A stretch of 64,000 nt of DNA from AC-32 sp963772975 (GTDB lineage Bacteria; Actinomycetota; Thermoleophilia; Gaiellales; Gaiellaceae), in NCBI GenBank assembly GCA_963772975.1, contig CAVYZH010000010.1, positions 682,001 through 746,000 on the forward strand, in the 5' to 3' direction. Position 1 is the first letter of the stretch. Each line of letters opens with the position of its first letter. Under the pieces are notes generated by a model. The model was not told where the DNA came from and ran no database searches. It worked only from the letters and a program-made list of their open reading frames with translations. Both the position numbers and the translations under genes were made by a program. Below are positions 53,425 through 62,273 of the stretch, piece by piece.

Positions 53425-54250
53425 GCTTCTCCCAGTAGCGCTTCAGGCCCGCGTACGACTGCCAGAACGGCATCGCCTGCTCGTACGCGGCCTGGTCGGC
53501 GGCGAGGTCGTCTGCGGCCATGGCGGCGAACTGCTCCTCGGTCGCGCCCGCGCGGACGCGCTCGGCCCACGCGTGCAGGCGGCGGCGGAGCTCCTCGAGG
53601 TGGCGCTCGACGTCAGCGAAGACGCCGAAGTGGATCAGCGCCATTCGGCTCGGTTCGCGCCGCTCGAGCTCGTCGATCGTGCGCTCCCAGGCCTCGAGGT
53701 CGACCTCGGGCGGCGGCGTCGGTGGCAGCACGAATTCGCTCGGCCGGATCCGCACGCCCGCCGCGTCGCCCGCGTAGAGCGTGCCCTCGGGGTCGAGGTA
53801 GCAGACGTGATGGCTCGCGTGGCCGGGGCTCGGGAAGGTCGCCAGCCCGAGCGTCTGGTCGCCGACGATGTGAACGTTCTCGCTCGGCACCGGCACGAGC
53901 TCGCCCCAGAGGCGGTCGAAGTCGTCGCCGTACAGCCGCCGGGCGCTGCGCTCGAGCCGGCTCGGGTCGACGAGGTGCGGCGCGCCGATCTCCGAGACGT
54001 GCACCTGCAGGCCCGGGTGCTCGCGCACGAGCGCGCCCGCCGCGCCGGCGTGGTCGAGGTGGATGTGGGAGAGGAGCAGGTGACGGACGTCGCGGAGCTG
54101 CAGGCCCCGCTCGGCAAGCCGGGCCTTCAGCTCGGGCACGCAGGTCGTGGGACCGCAGTCCTGCAGCGCGAGGCCGTCCTCGGTCTCGAGCAGGTACGAG
54201 CCGATCACCCGCTCGTGGCCGAGGTGGCGCAGGTCGAGCGGCTCGGGCAT
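53414..54250 (-). CDS. Metallo-β-lactamase-fold hydrolase
   Basis: 278 residues from ATG 54250. Metal ligands: LLSHIHLDHAGAAG (HxHxDH), FPSPGHASHHVCY, YAGDAAGVRI. The C-terminal helical region (from ELERREPSRMALIHFG to the end) is longer than in minimal members and resembles glyoxalase II-like or thiolesterase-like proteins. Its start overlaps the preceding stop in TGATG. Substrate unknown. Confidence 0.88.
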   Translation of the reverse strand: MPEPLDLRHLGHERVIGSYLLETEDGLALQDCGPTTCVPELKARLAERGLQLRDVRHLLLSHIHLDHAGAAGALVREHPGLQVHVSEIGAPHLVDPSRLERSARRLYGDDFDRLWGELVPVPSENVHIVGDQTLGLATFPSPGHASHHVCYLDPEGTLYAGDAAGVRIRPSEFVLPPTPPPEVDLEAWERTIDELERREPSRMALIHFGVFADVERHLEELRRRLHAWAERVRAGATEEQFAAMAADDLAADQAAYEQAMPFWQSYAGLKRYWEKRAA

Positions 54251-54648
54251 CAGCTCCACCCGTGCCAGCGTTCCGGTTCGAGCCAGGCGCTGACCCGCGG
54301 CCTGTCACGCGTGCGGAAGGGCCTGCCCGTGTAGCGCAGCGCGAGGCGGTCGATGTCCTCGAGCGACTCGTCGTCCGTGATCGAGACGACCCGCCCGAGC
54401 AGGCTGACGTGGCTGTACCAGTCGTCGTCGCCGCTGCCGAGCACCGTCAGCGCCGCGCGTGGATCGCGCTGCAGGTAGCCGAGCCGCAGCCTGCTGTCCT
54501 CCATGTTCAGCAGCACGCGGCCGTCCTCCCAGTCGTACCAGGTGGGCACGCTGTGCGGCGAGCCATCGGGCCGCAGGGTCGCGACGACCGCCGGGTTCGG
54601 GCGTCGGAGAAACTCGTCGACGTCGGCCGGCACGGGAACGCGCGGCAC
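54250..54648 (-). CDS. PPOX-class, probably F420- or flavin-dependent oxidoreductase
   Basis: 132 residues with the split-barrel signature: DEFLRRPNPAVVATLRPDGSPHSVPTWYDW, VLLNMEDSRLRLGYLQRDPR and VSLLGRVVSITDD. In actinobacteria such small proteins often use F420, but the sequence alone does not decide between F420 and FMN. It lies between a PLP enzyme and a metallo-β-lactamase with three-base or negative spacing. Confidence 0.85.
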   Translation of the reverse strand: MPRVPVPADVDEFLRRPNPAVVATLRPDGSPHSVPTWYDWEDGRVLLNMEDSRLRLGYLQRDPRAALTVLGSGDDDWYSHVSLLGRVVSITDDESLEDIDRLALRYTGRPFRTRDRPRVSAWLEPERWHGWS

Positions 54649-54651
54649 GCG

Positions 54652-55803
54652 TCAGGCGCCGGCGGCGGCGGTGGAACGGACGAGCGCGGCTTCGAGGTCG
54701 GCGATCAGGTCCTCCGGCGACTCGAGCCCGACGGAGAGCCGCACGAGGTTGCGCGGCGCCGCGAACGGCGCGTCGGCTGTCGAGGCGTGCGTCATCCGGG
54801 CCGGGTGCTCGATCAGGCTCTCGACGCCGCCGAGGCTCTCGGCGAGCTTGAAGATCCTCGTGCGCTCGCAGATCGCGACAGCCTCCTCCTCCGACTCGGC
54901 CAGGAACGAGACCATCCCGCCGAAGTCCCGCATCTGCTGGGCGGCGATCGCATGGCCCGGGTGGGTGGGCAGGCCCGGGTACAGCACCTGCTCGACCTTC
55001 GGGTGCCGCTCGAGGAAGCCCGCGACCACGTGCGCGTTGCGGCAGTGCTCCCGCATTCGCACCGCGAGCGTGTTCAGTCCGCGCAGCACGAGCCAGCAGT
55101 CGAACGGTCCCGGGACGGCGCCCAGCGACTTCTGCAGGAACTGCATCCGCTCGGCGACGGTCGGGTCGTTGGTGGCGATGAAGCCGCCGATCAGGTCGGA
55201 GTGTCCGCCGAGGTACTTCGTCGTCGAGTGGACGACCACGTCGGCACCGAGCGAGAGCGGCTGCTGCAGGTACGGCGAGGCGAACGTGTTGTCGACCACG
55301 ACCAGCGCGCCGGCCGCGTGCGCGGCCTCGGCGGCGGCCCGGATGTCGACGACGTTCAGCAGGGGGTTGGTCGGCGTCTCGAGCCAGACCATCCGCGTCC
55401 GCTCGTCGAGGTGAGCGCTCAGATTGGTGTTCACCTCTTCTGCGGGGACCCAGTCGAAGAGGTAGCCCTTCGGCTCGTAGACCTGCGAGAACATCCGGTA
55501 GACGCCGCCGTAGACGTCGGCCACCGCCACCACACGGTCGCCCGGGTTGAGCAGGTGCATCAGCGTCGTCGTCGCGCCGAGGCCCGAGGAAAACGCAGCG
55601 CCGTGCTCGGCACCCTCGAGCGAGGCGAGGCAGAGCTGCAGCGCGGTCCGCGTCGGGTTCGAGACGCGCGCGTAGTCGTAGCCCTTGGTCTCCCCGACCG
55701 CCTCCTGCACGAACGTCGAGGTCTGGTAGATCGGCACCGTGATCGAGCCGGTGGCCGGATCCGGCCCCTGTCCGTCGTGGATCGCTCGCGTCTCGAAGTC
55801 CAC
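54652..55803 (-). CDS. metB: Cystathionine gamma-synthase/lyase family enzyme
   Basis: 383 residues. PLP trans-sulfuration enzyme: YDYARVSNPTRTALQ, SSGLGATTTLMHLL, ETPTNPLLNV, VVVDNTFASPYLQQPL, and STTKYLGGHSDLIGG with the Schiff-base Lys. The conserved SLGGVESLIEHPARMTHAS is also present. Synthase and lyase activities cannot be separated by sequence reading alone. A cystathionine β-synthase gene about 1.2 kb upstream on the same strand fits reverse trans-sulfuration. Confidence 0.92.
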   Translation of the reverse strand: MDFETRAIHDGQGPDPATGSITVPIYQTSTFVQEAVGETKGYDYARVSNPTRTALQLCLASLEGAEHGAAFSSGLGATTTLMHLLNPGDRVVAVADVYGGVYRMFSQVYEPKGYLFDWVPAEEVNTNLSAHLDERTRMVWLETPTNPLLNVVDIRAAAEAAHAAGALVVVDNTFASPYLQQPLSLGADVVVHSTTKYLGGHSDLIGGFIATNDPTVAERMQFLQKSLGAVPGPFDCWLVLRGLNTLAVRMREHCRNAHVVAGFLERHPKVEQVLYPGLPTHPGHAIAAQQMRDFGGMVSFLAESEEEAVAICERTRIFKLAESLGGVESLIEHPARMTHASTADAPFAAPRNLVRLSVGLESPEDLIADLEAALVRSTAAAGA

Positions 55804-55826
55804 GGTTCGATTCTAGGCCGCGTGGG

Positions 55827-56402
55827 CTAGCTGAAGGGCTTGACGACCATGTCGAACACGATCAGGAACATCAGCGCCACGTCCGCACGCGCGACGAGCA
55901 GGATCCGCCGTAGCCGCGCCTGCACCTCGGGCGACTTGGGCCCGTGCTCGGCGGCCGCGACGTTCAGCCGCTTCGCCTCCGGACCGAGGAAGAGGATTCC
56001 CGTCGCCGCCGAGAAGGCCCACGCGATCAGCCCGAAGACGATCCAGAACTGGTCGTAGCCGATGTCGCCGTTGGCGGCCATCGCGATCCCGAATCCCAGC
56101 ACGACGAAGGACATCAGCGGGAACAGCCGCCCTGCCACGGTCTCGGCCCAGTGGCCGACCTGCAGCAGCTGGTCGTCGTTGCGTGCGAGCTCGGCCAGGA
56201 TCGCGCAGACCGTGAGGAAGAGCCCGCCGCCGACCCACACCACCGCGGCGCCGACGTGGAGCATCTTGAAGACGAAGTACCACTGGGTGTTCGCGGCGAA
56301 CACGATCGAGACCGCGACGAACGTGACAGCGATCACGGTGGAACCGATCAGCGACCTACGACGACCGCTGTCGGCGGTCGCGACGGCGACTGCTTCAGGC
56401 AT
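55827..56402 (-). CDS. DUF2269-family membrane protein
   Basis: 191 residues with four to five helices: IGSTVIAVTFVAVSIVFA, FVFKMLHVGAAVVWVGGGLF (the family-typical K-x-L-H-V), a third around FPLMSFVVLGFG, FGLIAWAFSAATGILFLG and a C-terminal helix. The histidine in KMLHVGAA could bind heme or metal, which is speculative. It stands 23 bases upstream of metB. Confidence 0.8.
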   Translation of the reverse strand: MPEAVAVATADSGRRRSLIGSTVIAVTFVAVSIVFAANTQWYFVFKMLHVGAAVVWVGGGLFLTVCAILAELARNDDQLLQVGHWAETVAGRLFPLMSFVVLGFGIAMAANGDIGYDQFWIVFGLIAWAFSAATGILFLGPEAKRLNVAAAEHGPKSPEVQARLRRILLVARADVALMFLIVFDMVVKPFS

Positions 56403-56447
56403 TGACCCTCCTCGAGAAATTGATGACCCGAGGAGACCCTAGCGCGG

Positions 56448-56807
56448 TCAGGCGACGGTGACTACCCGCTCCTGGGTCGTGCCGTAGTCGGCGCCGAGCT
56501 TCTCGCGCAGCGTCCGCTCGAGCTCACCGGAGGCCTCGAGCTCCTCGACGATGTCGGCGCCGCCGACCAGCTCGCCGCGCACGAAGACCTGCGGGATCGT
56601 CGGCCAGCCCGAGAGCGCCGTCAGCTCCTCGCGGATGCGCGGGTCGGGCAAGACGTCGACCGCGGTCACGGGCGCGCCCGCCCGGCGCAGCGCCTCGAGC
56701 GCGCGCTGCGAGTTGCCGCACATCACGAACTGCGGCGTGCCCTTCATGAACACGGCCACGTCCTCGGTCTCGACGATCTGCTTGATCTGGTCGTTCAGGT
56801 CAGTCAC
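56448..56807 (-). CDS. grxD: Monothiol glutaredoxin (Grx4 type) with CGNS active site
   Basis: 119 residues. VAVFMKGTPQFVMCGNSQRAL is the Grx4 active-site region, but the usual CGFS is CGNS here. WPTIPQVFVRGELVGGADIVEEL with the cis-Pro TIP and GGADI glutathione-binding segment is intact. Grx4 proteins bind a [2Fe-2S] cluster with glutathione and hand it on with BolA. Its GTG overlaps the bolA stop (GTGA), supporting that partnership. Confidence 0.92.
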   Translation of the reverse strand: MTDLNDQIKQIVETEDVAVFMKGTPQFVMCGNSQRALEALRRAGAPVTAVDVLPDPRIREELTALSGWPTIPQVFVRGELVGGADIVEELEASGELERTLREKLGADYGTTQERVVTVA

Positions 56808-57031
56808 TTCGATCCTTTCGTCTTGATTCGCAACTCGTGAATGGTGCCATCGGCGAGCGGGGAGGCGAGAGCGTCGTAGACGAGCCGGTGCTGCTCGACG
56901 AGCGAGAGGCCGTCGAAGCGGACGCTCGCGACCGTCACCTGGAAGTGGTCGCCGCCGCCGGTGCGGTCCTCGACCGCGACCTCGGCGCCCGGAAACGCCT
57001 CGGTCAGCAGCTGCTCCAGGCGCTCCGTCAC
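56804..57031 (-). CDS. bolA: BolA-family protein
   Basis: 75 residues. RTGGGDHFQVTVAS contains the conserved His-region; SLVEQHRLVYDAL and IHELRIKTK complete the class II KH-like fold. BolA with monothiol glutaredoxin forms an iron-sulfur handling complex. Both ends overlap neighbouring genes (GTGA), so cystathionine β-synthase, BolA and glutaredoxin are made together. Confidence 0.93.
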   Translation of the reverse strand: MTERLEQLLTEAFPGAEVAVEDRTGGGDHFQVTVASVRFDGLSLVEQHRLVYDALASPLADGTIHELRIKTKGSK

Positions 57032-58413
57032 TTGCGCGCCAGGTACTCGAGCAGGTCGGAGCGGGTCAGCATCCCGGTCGGCTTGCCGCGTGTGGCCACG
57101 ACGACGGCCTGGCTGCCGCCGGTCAGGGCGGAGAAGACCTCGTCCAGCGACTCGTCCGCCTCGACCGCCGCGAGCGGGGGCTGCATCGCCGCGGCGACCT
57201 CCTCGTTGAGCGCGTCCGGGTTGCGGAAGACCAGGTCGAGCAGCCCGCGCTCCTGCAGCGAGCCGACCACGTCCGCGAGCGAGCCGCCCGAGTCGTGCCG
57301 CATCACCGGCAGCTGGGAGATCGAGTACTGCTGCATCAGGTCGATCGCCGCGCCCACCTTTTGGTGCGACTCGATCGTGACGAGCTCCGGCGCCTCGCCG
57401 TTCTGCTGCTTGAAGCGCACCACCTCGGCCACCTTGGGCGTCGGCGCGCCTCGCTCGAGGAAGCCGAGCTCGACCAGGTAGTTGTCGTCGAAGAACTTCG
57501 ACAGGTAGGCGCGGCCGCCGTCGGGGAAGAGCGTGACCACGGTCTTGCCCGGCCCGAGCTCCTTGGCGATCTCGATCGCCGCCCAGGCCGCGGTGCCGCC
57601 CGAGCCGCCGACGAGCAGGCCCTCCTCGCGCGCCAGCCGGCGCGCCGTCAGGAACGACTCGCGGTCGCCGACGGTCACCCAGCGGTCGACGACCGACGGG
57701 TCGAACGTCTCCGGGTAGAAGTCCTCGCCGATCCCTTCGACCAGGTACGGGTGCTGCTTCTCCGGGCCTGAGGTGTAGATCGAGCCCTCGGGGTCAGCGC
57801 CGACGATCTCGAGATCGGGGTTCTGCGACTTCAGGTAATGGGCGGTCCCGGTGATCGTGCCGCCGGTGCCGACCGCGATCACGAGCGCGTCGAGCTCGCC
57901 GCCGGTCTGCTCCCAGATCTCGGGGCCCGTCGTCTCGTAGTGCGAGCGCGGGTTGCCCTCGTTGCGGTACTGGTCGGGCTTGTAGGCCCCGGGAATCTCC
58001 TCGGCGAGCCGGTCGGAGACGGAGTAGTAGCTCTCCGGCGACTCGGGCGCGACGGCGTAGGGGCAGACGATCACCTCGGCGCCGAAGGCCTTGAGCAGCG
58101 AGATCTTCTCGCGGCTCATCTTGTCCGGCATCGTGAAGATGCAGCGGTAGCCGCGCAGTGCGGCGACGATCGCGAGGCCGGTGCCGGTGTTCCCGGAGGT
58201 CGGCTCGACGATCGTGCCGCCGGGCCTCAGCTTCCCCTCGCGCTCGGCCGCGTCGATCATCGTGATCGCGATCCGGTCCTTGATCGAGCCGCCCGGGTTG
58301 AGGAACTCCAGCTTGGCAAGGACGGTTGCGGCGCCCTCGGGAACGACCTTCTGGAGCCGAACGAGCGGGGTGTTGCCGACCAGCTCGAGCAGCGTCGGAT
58401 ACTCGCGCGCCAT
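57028..58413 (-). CDS. cbs: Cystathionine beta-synthase (PLP domain plus CBS pair)
   Basis: 461 residues from ATG 58413. PLP fold type II: LVGNTPLVRL, LEFLNPGGSIKDRIA with Schiff-base Lys, PTSGNTGTGLAI, VGTGGTITGTAHYL and VGGSGGTAAWA. C-terminal residues about 335-460 form two CBS modules ending in MLTRSDLLEYL, which in other family members sense S-adenosylmethionine or adenosine nucleotides. Condenses serine and homocysteine to cystathionine, or acts in cysteine synthesis. First gene of an operon with bolA and grxD. Confidence 0.93.
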   Translation of the reverse strand: MAREYPTLLELVGNTPLVRLQKVVPEGAATVLAKLEFLNPGGSIKDRIAITMIDAAEREGKLRPGGTIVEPTSGNTGTGLAIVAALRGYRCIFTMPDKMSREKISLLKAFGAEVIVCPYAVAPESPESYYSVSDRLAEEIPGAYKPDQYRNEGNPRSHYETTGPEIWEQTGGELDALVIAVGTGGTITGTAHYLKSQNPDLEIVGADPEGSIYTSGPEKQHPYLVEGIGEDFYPETFDPSVVDRWVTVGDRESFLTARRLAREEGLLVGGSGGTAAWAAIEIAKELGPGKTVVTLFPDGGRAYLSKFFDDNYLVELGFLERGAPTPKVAEVVRFKQQNGEAPELVTIESHQKVGAAIDLMQQYSISQLPVMRHDSGGSLADVVGSLQERGLLDLVFRNPDALNEEVAAAMQPPLAAVEADESLDEVFSALTGGSQAVVVATRGKPTGMLTRSDLLEYLARK

Positions 58414-58428
58414 GGCCGCCAAGCGTAC

Positions 58429-59865
58429 TCAGGCCGCGGCTTGCGCGGGCTGGCTCTCGGGAGCCTCGACCTTCGTCCCCCGCAGCAGCACGAACGCGAG
58501 CACCGCCCCGAGCAGCGCGAGGGCGATCAAGGCCCAGAAGGCGTGCTGATAGCCAGTGGTGTACACCTGCGCGACGCTGCGGCCGCCGCCCAGATTCGAG
58601 TTGACGTACGAGGTGAAGACCGTGGAGGCGATCGCGACGCCGATCGCACCACCGATCTGCTGGCTCGTGTTGATCAGTCCCGAGGCGAGCCCGGCGTCCG
58701 ACGGCGCGACCTGGGAGAGCGCAGCGATCGTCACCGGGACGAACCCGAACGCCAGGCCGAGCGCGAAGATCAGGTAGGGCGGCAGCAGGTCGGGCCAGAA
58801 GTGGCCGTCGACCGGGAGCTGGGTGTACCAGGCCATGGCGGCGGCCAGGATCAGCATTCCCATCGTGATCACCGGCCGCGGGCCGTAGCGCGTCGTCAGC
58901 GCCTGGGCGACACCGGCCCAGATGACGACCGTCCCCGCGGTCGCGAGGAACGTGACTCCGGTCTTGACCGCCGACCAGCCGAGTATCTGCTGGACGTAGA
59001 GGGTCAACACGAGGAAGTTCGCGAAGATCACGGCACCGAGGAGGAAGCCGACGACGTTTGCGCCGAGCACCGGCCGAATCCGGAAGATCCGGAACGGCAC
59101 CAGCGGCGCGCTCGAGCGCCGCTCGATCAAAACGAAGACCGCCAGGATCGCGATCGAGGCGAGCAGCAGCAGGATCGTCTGCGCCGACCCCCAGCCGACG
59201 TCGGGCGCCTTCGAGATCGCGTACACGAGCAGCGCCAGGCCGCCGGTGACGGTGACGGCGCCGGCCACGTCGAAACGGTGATGACCCAGCTCGGCACGGC
59301 TCTCGGGGACGAACGGCAGCGCCAGCGCGAACACGAGCGCGCCGACCGGGACGTTGACGAAGAAGATCCACTCCCAGCCGAGATACTCGGTCAGGATCCC
59401 GCCGATGAGCACGCCTGCGGCGGCGCCGGAGCCGCCCAGAGCGCCCCAGATCCCGAGGGCCTTGTTCCGCTCCGCGCCTTCCTCGAAGGTGGTCGTCACG
59501 ATCGACAGGGCGGCGGGCGAGATGATCGCCGCGCCGACGCCCTGGACAGCGCGCGCGCCGATCAGCACCGAGATGTTGTTGGCGAGGCCGCAGACGAGCG
59601 AGGCGACGGTGAAGAGGACGAGCCCGACGAGGAAGATCCGCTTGCGGCCGAGCAGGTCGGCCATCCGGCCGCCGAGCAAGAGGAAGCCGCCGAACGTGAT
59701 CGCGTAGGCGATCAGCACCCATTGGACCGTCGTCTCGGTGACGTTCAAGTCGCTCTGGATCGACGGGATCGCGACGTTCACGATCGCGACGTCGAGGACG
59801 GTCATGAAGAACGCGGCGCCGACGATCGCGAGGATCAGCCAGCGGCGGTCGGCGGCGGGGCTCAT
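58429..59865 (-). CDS. DHA2-family (EmrB/QacA) multidrug exporter
   Basis: 478 residues with fourteen helices. AFFMTVLDVAIVNVAIPSI is the family's motif D1, GGRMADLLGRKRIFLVGL is motif A, and ARAVQGVGAAIISPAALS is motif C-like. The C-terminal half ends with INTSQQIGGAIGVAIASTV. Proton-driven export of hydrophobic compounds is the family role. It lies 15 bases upstream of the cystathionine β-synthase gene on the same strand. Confidence 0.92.
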   Translation of the reverse strand: MSPAADRRWLILAIVGAAFFMTVLDVAIVNVAIPSIQSDLNVTETTVQWVLIAYAITFGGFLLLGGRMADLLGRKRIFLVGLVLFTVASLVCGLANNISVLIGARAVQGVGAAIISPAALSIVTTTFEEGAERNKALGIWGALGGSGAAAGVLIGGILTEYLGWEWIFFVNVPVGALVFALALPFVPESRAELGHHRFDVAGAVTVTGGLALLVYAISKAPDVGWGSAQTILLLLASIAILAVFVLIERRSSAPLVPFRIFRIRPVLGANVVGFLLGAVIFANFLVLTLYVQQILGWSAVKTGVTFLATAGTVVIWAGVAQALTTRYGPRPVITMGMLILAAAMAWYTQLPVDGHFWPDLLPPYLIFALGLAFGFVPVTIAALSQVAPSDAGLASGLINTSQQIGGAIGVAIASTVFTSYVNSNLGGGRSVAQVYTTGYQHAFWALIALALLGAVLAFVLLRGTKVEAPESQPAQAAA

Positions 59866-59951
59866 CCTGGCCAGCGTAACGAACGGTGCGAGCTCGGCAC
59901 AAACGCGGTCGGGGGATGCCTACGGCCGCTCGATGCATCAAGATTCGCGCG

Positions 59952-62273
59952 GTGGCAAGCGAAGCCCTCTGGCGTCGGGTGGCCCTCGCCGCGGCCGTCG
60001 TCGTGCTCACAGGCGTCGCCAGCGCCGGGGCCGGCGGCGGGCGCGACGCCTCGGCCTGCGTGCCGCTTCCTGCCGATCCGGCCTACGACGCCGGCGTTCT
60101 GCAGGCGCTCGCGCAGCGGCAGGACGCCTGGGGGAACGCGCTGCTGTCGTCGCCGGCCGGGCCGACCTACGACGGCGTTCGCGGCCTCCTGCATCCGCTG
60201 ATGATGGTCGGCAAGCCCGCCGGGCTGAAGCCGAGGCGTCTGACCGACTCCGGCGTCTACTACCTCCCCTTCGGCCAGCCGCGCGGCTGGGGCGGCGCGG
60301 GCGTCGTGCAGCTGCACGTGGCCGACGGGAGCCAGGTTGTCTCGCGTCGGGTGGACGGCTCGAAGCTGACCGTCTTCGTCGGCTCGCGCGGGAAGGAGCG
60401 GTACGGCTCCTGCCCGAGCCGGCTCGAGACGCCGCGCCTCGCCCAGGGCTATCTGCCGATCCTCGACACGGCCTACACCGACGCGGAGGGCGTCCACTAC
60501 CGACAGGAGTCGTTCGCGGCGCGGATTCCGCAGACCCGCGCGCTCGTCAGCTTCATCCGGCTCACGGTCGACCCGAGCGGGGCCCGCGCCCGCGCGGCGC
60601 GCATCCGCTTCACGCCCTCGGTGCGCCTGCACCGGGTTAGGCACCAGCTGCGTCACGGGCGCCGCGCGCGCCTGCTCTTTGGCAAGAACCTGCGCTTCGA
60701 CGGGGGCTCGCTCGTCACCACGGTGCACCGGCCGCGGGCGATCTACCTCGCCTGGCTCGACCGGGCCAGCAAGACGCGGCCGGTGCAGGTGAACAAGGTG
60801 ACCTACGAGCACGCGCGGGCGAGCGTCGAGGACTACTGGGCCAAGCGCCTGGAGACCGGAGCCGAACTCGTCGTCCCGGAGCAGCGCGTGTACGACGCCG
60901 AGCGGAACCTGCTGATCCAGAACCTGATGCTGTCTTGGCGCTACAGCCTCGGGAACGCCTACGCGCACTTCTCCTGGGAGCTGCTCGACGTGGGCGAGGT
61001 GATGGGCGCCTACGGCTATCCCGGCGTCGAGCGGGCGATTCTCGACCAGGCGCTGCGTGCGCCGACGCTCTTCCCGAACCGCTCCGCCGGCGAGCGGATG
61101 GTGGGCTCGGCCGACTACCTTCGCCGCTTCGGGGACACCAACTTCGTCGAGCGGGTGACGCCGCGCTTCCGGCGGGACATCCAGTCGTTCGGGCGCCAGC
61201 TCGACGCGTCGGCGGCGACGGGTCTGCTCCGACGCGAGCGTTACGGCGCCGACATCACCGGCCCGATCTACGGCCTACACGCGCAGGTGCTCGCGCTGCA
61301 GGGCCTGCGCGCCACCGCCGACCTGTGGGCGCGAACCGGCCGGCCGCTGCTCGCGGCACAGGCGACCGCGGCCGCCGACCGGCTCGAGACAGGGCTCCGC
61401 AGCGCCGTCGCCGCGTCCGAGGTCTGGCTTCCCGACGGGTCGCTGTTCGTGCCGATCGCGCTCGTGGACGGGCTGGAGCGCCCCTACGACGCGCTGACCA
61501 GCACGAAGCGCGGCGCCTACTGGAACCTCGTGATGCCGTACGTGCTCGCCTCCGGCTTCATCCGGCCCGGGAGCGCCGAGGCGACCGGCGTGCTGCGCTA
61601 CCTGCTGAACCACGGCTCACGCTTCCTCGGCCTCGTCCGCTTCAGCCCGCACACGGGCGTCATCAACCCGGGGTACGAGCGCCCCGGCTCCGACGACGTC
61701 TACGGCACGAACGTCGCCCGCTTCCTCGCCGACAACGACCAGCCCGACCAGCTGGTGCTCAGCCTCTACGGCAAGCTCGGCGCGGGCATGACCGAGAACA
61801 CCTTCGTCTCCGGCGAGGGCTCGACGCTCGCGCCGTTCTCAGGCCGGTACTACCGCTCGATGCACCGGCCGCCGAACAGCGCGAACAACGCCTTCTTCCT
61901 CGAGACGCTGCGGCTGACGCTCGTGCACGAGACCAACGGTGCGAGCGGCGTGCCGCAGGGGCTCGAGCTCGCTTACGCGACGCCCCGCGCCTGGCTCGCG
62001 GCGGGCAAGCAGATCGCGGTGCGGCGCCTGCAGACGAGCTTCGGGCAGCTCTCGTACATGCTCGACGCCGGTGCCACGTCGGTGCAGGCGAGCATCGATC
62101 TGCCGAGCGGGTTTAGCGGGCCGCTGCGGCTGCGGCTGCGCCTGCCGGCCGGCCAGCGGCTCGGCGCGGTCACCGTCAACGGCAAGACGACGACGCACTT
62201 CCTCGGCCCCGAGACGATCGACCTCTCCGGAGCGACCGGCCACGTCGACGTCGTCGCGCGCCGGTTGCCCTAG
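59952..62273 (+). CDS. Secreted six-hairpin glycosidase-like protein
   Basis: 773 residues from GTG 59952 (ATG 59916 also possible). The N-terminal signal peptide is ALWRRVALAAAVVVLTGVASA. After a β-rich domain (to about residue 270) comes an (α/α)6-like region: NLLIQNLMLSWRYSLGNAY, a central HTGVINPGYERPG, and a C-terminal β domain (LRLRLPAGQRLGAVTVNG). It likely acts on or binds an extracellular polysaccharide; catalytic acids cannot be named. Its stop shares CTAG with the merB-like gene. Confidence 0.7.
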   Translation: MASEALWRRVALAAAVVVLTGVASAGAGGGRDASACVPLPADPAYDAGVLQALAQRQDAWGNALLSSPAGPTYDGVRGLLHPLMMVGKPAGLKPRRLTDSGVYYLPFGQPRGWGGAGVVQLHVADGSQVVSRRVDGSKLTVFVGSRGKERYGSCPSRLETPRLAQGYLPILDTAYTDAEGVHYRQESFAARIPQTRALVSFIRLTVDPSGARARAARIRFTPSVRLHRVRHQLRHGRRARLLFGKNLRFDGGSLVTTVHRPRAIYLAWLDRASKTRPVQVNKVTYEHARASVEDYWAKRLETGAELVVPEQRVYDAERNLLIQNLMLSWRYSLGNAYAHFSWELLDVGEVMGAYGYPGVERAILDQALRAPTLFPNRSAGERMVGSADYLRRFGDTNFVERVTPRFRRDIQSFGRQLDASAATGLLRRERYGADITGPIYGLHAQVLALQGLRATADLWARTGRPLLAAQATAAADRLETGLRSAVAASEVWLPDGSLFVPIALVDGLERPYDALTSTKRGAYWNLVMPYVLASGFIRPGSAEATGVLRYLLNHGSRFLGLVRFSPHTGVINPGYERPGSDDVYGTNVARFLADNDQPDQLVLSLYGKLGAGMTENTFVSGEGSTLAPFSGRYYRSMHRPPNSANNAFFLETLRLTLVHETNGASGVPQGLELAYATPRAWLAAGKQIAVRRLQTSFGQLSYMLDAGATSVQASIDLPSGFSGPLRLRLRLPAGQRLGAVTVNGKTTTHFLGPETIDLSGATGHVDVVARRLP

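Noticed and set aside
52210..55830. 1206-codon plus-strand open frame
   Set aside because: It is antisense to the MFS, metallo-β-lactamase, PPOX and metB genes; its composition is the GC-rich Arg/Pro/Ala pattern of a shadow frame.
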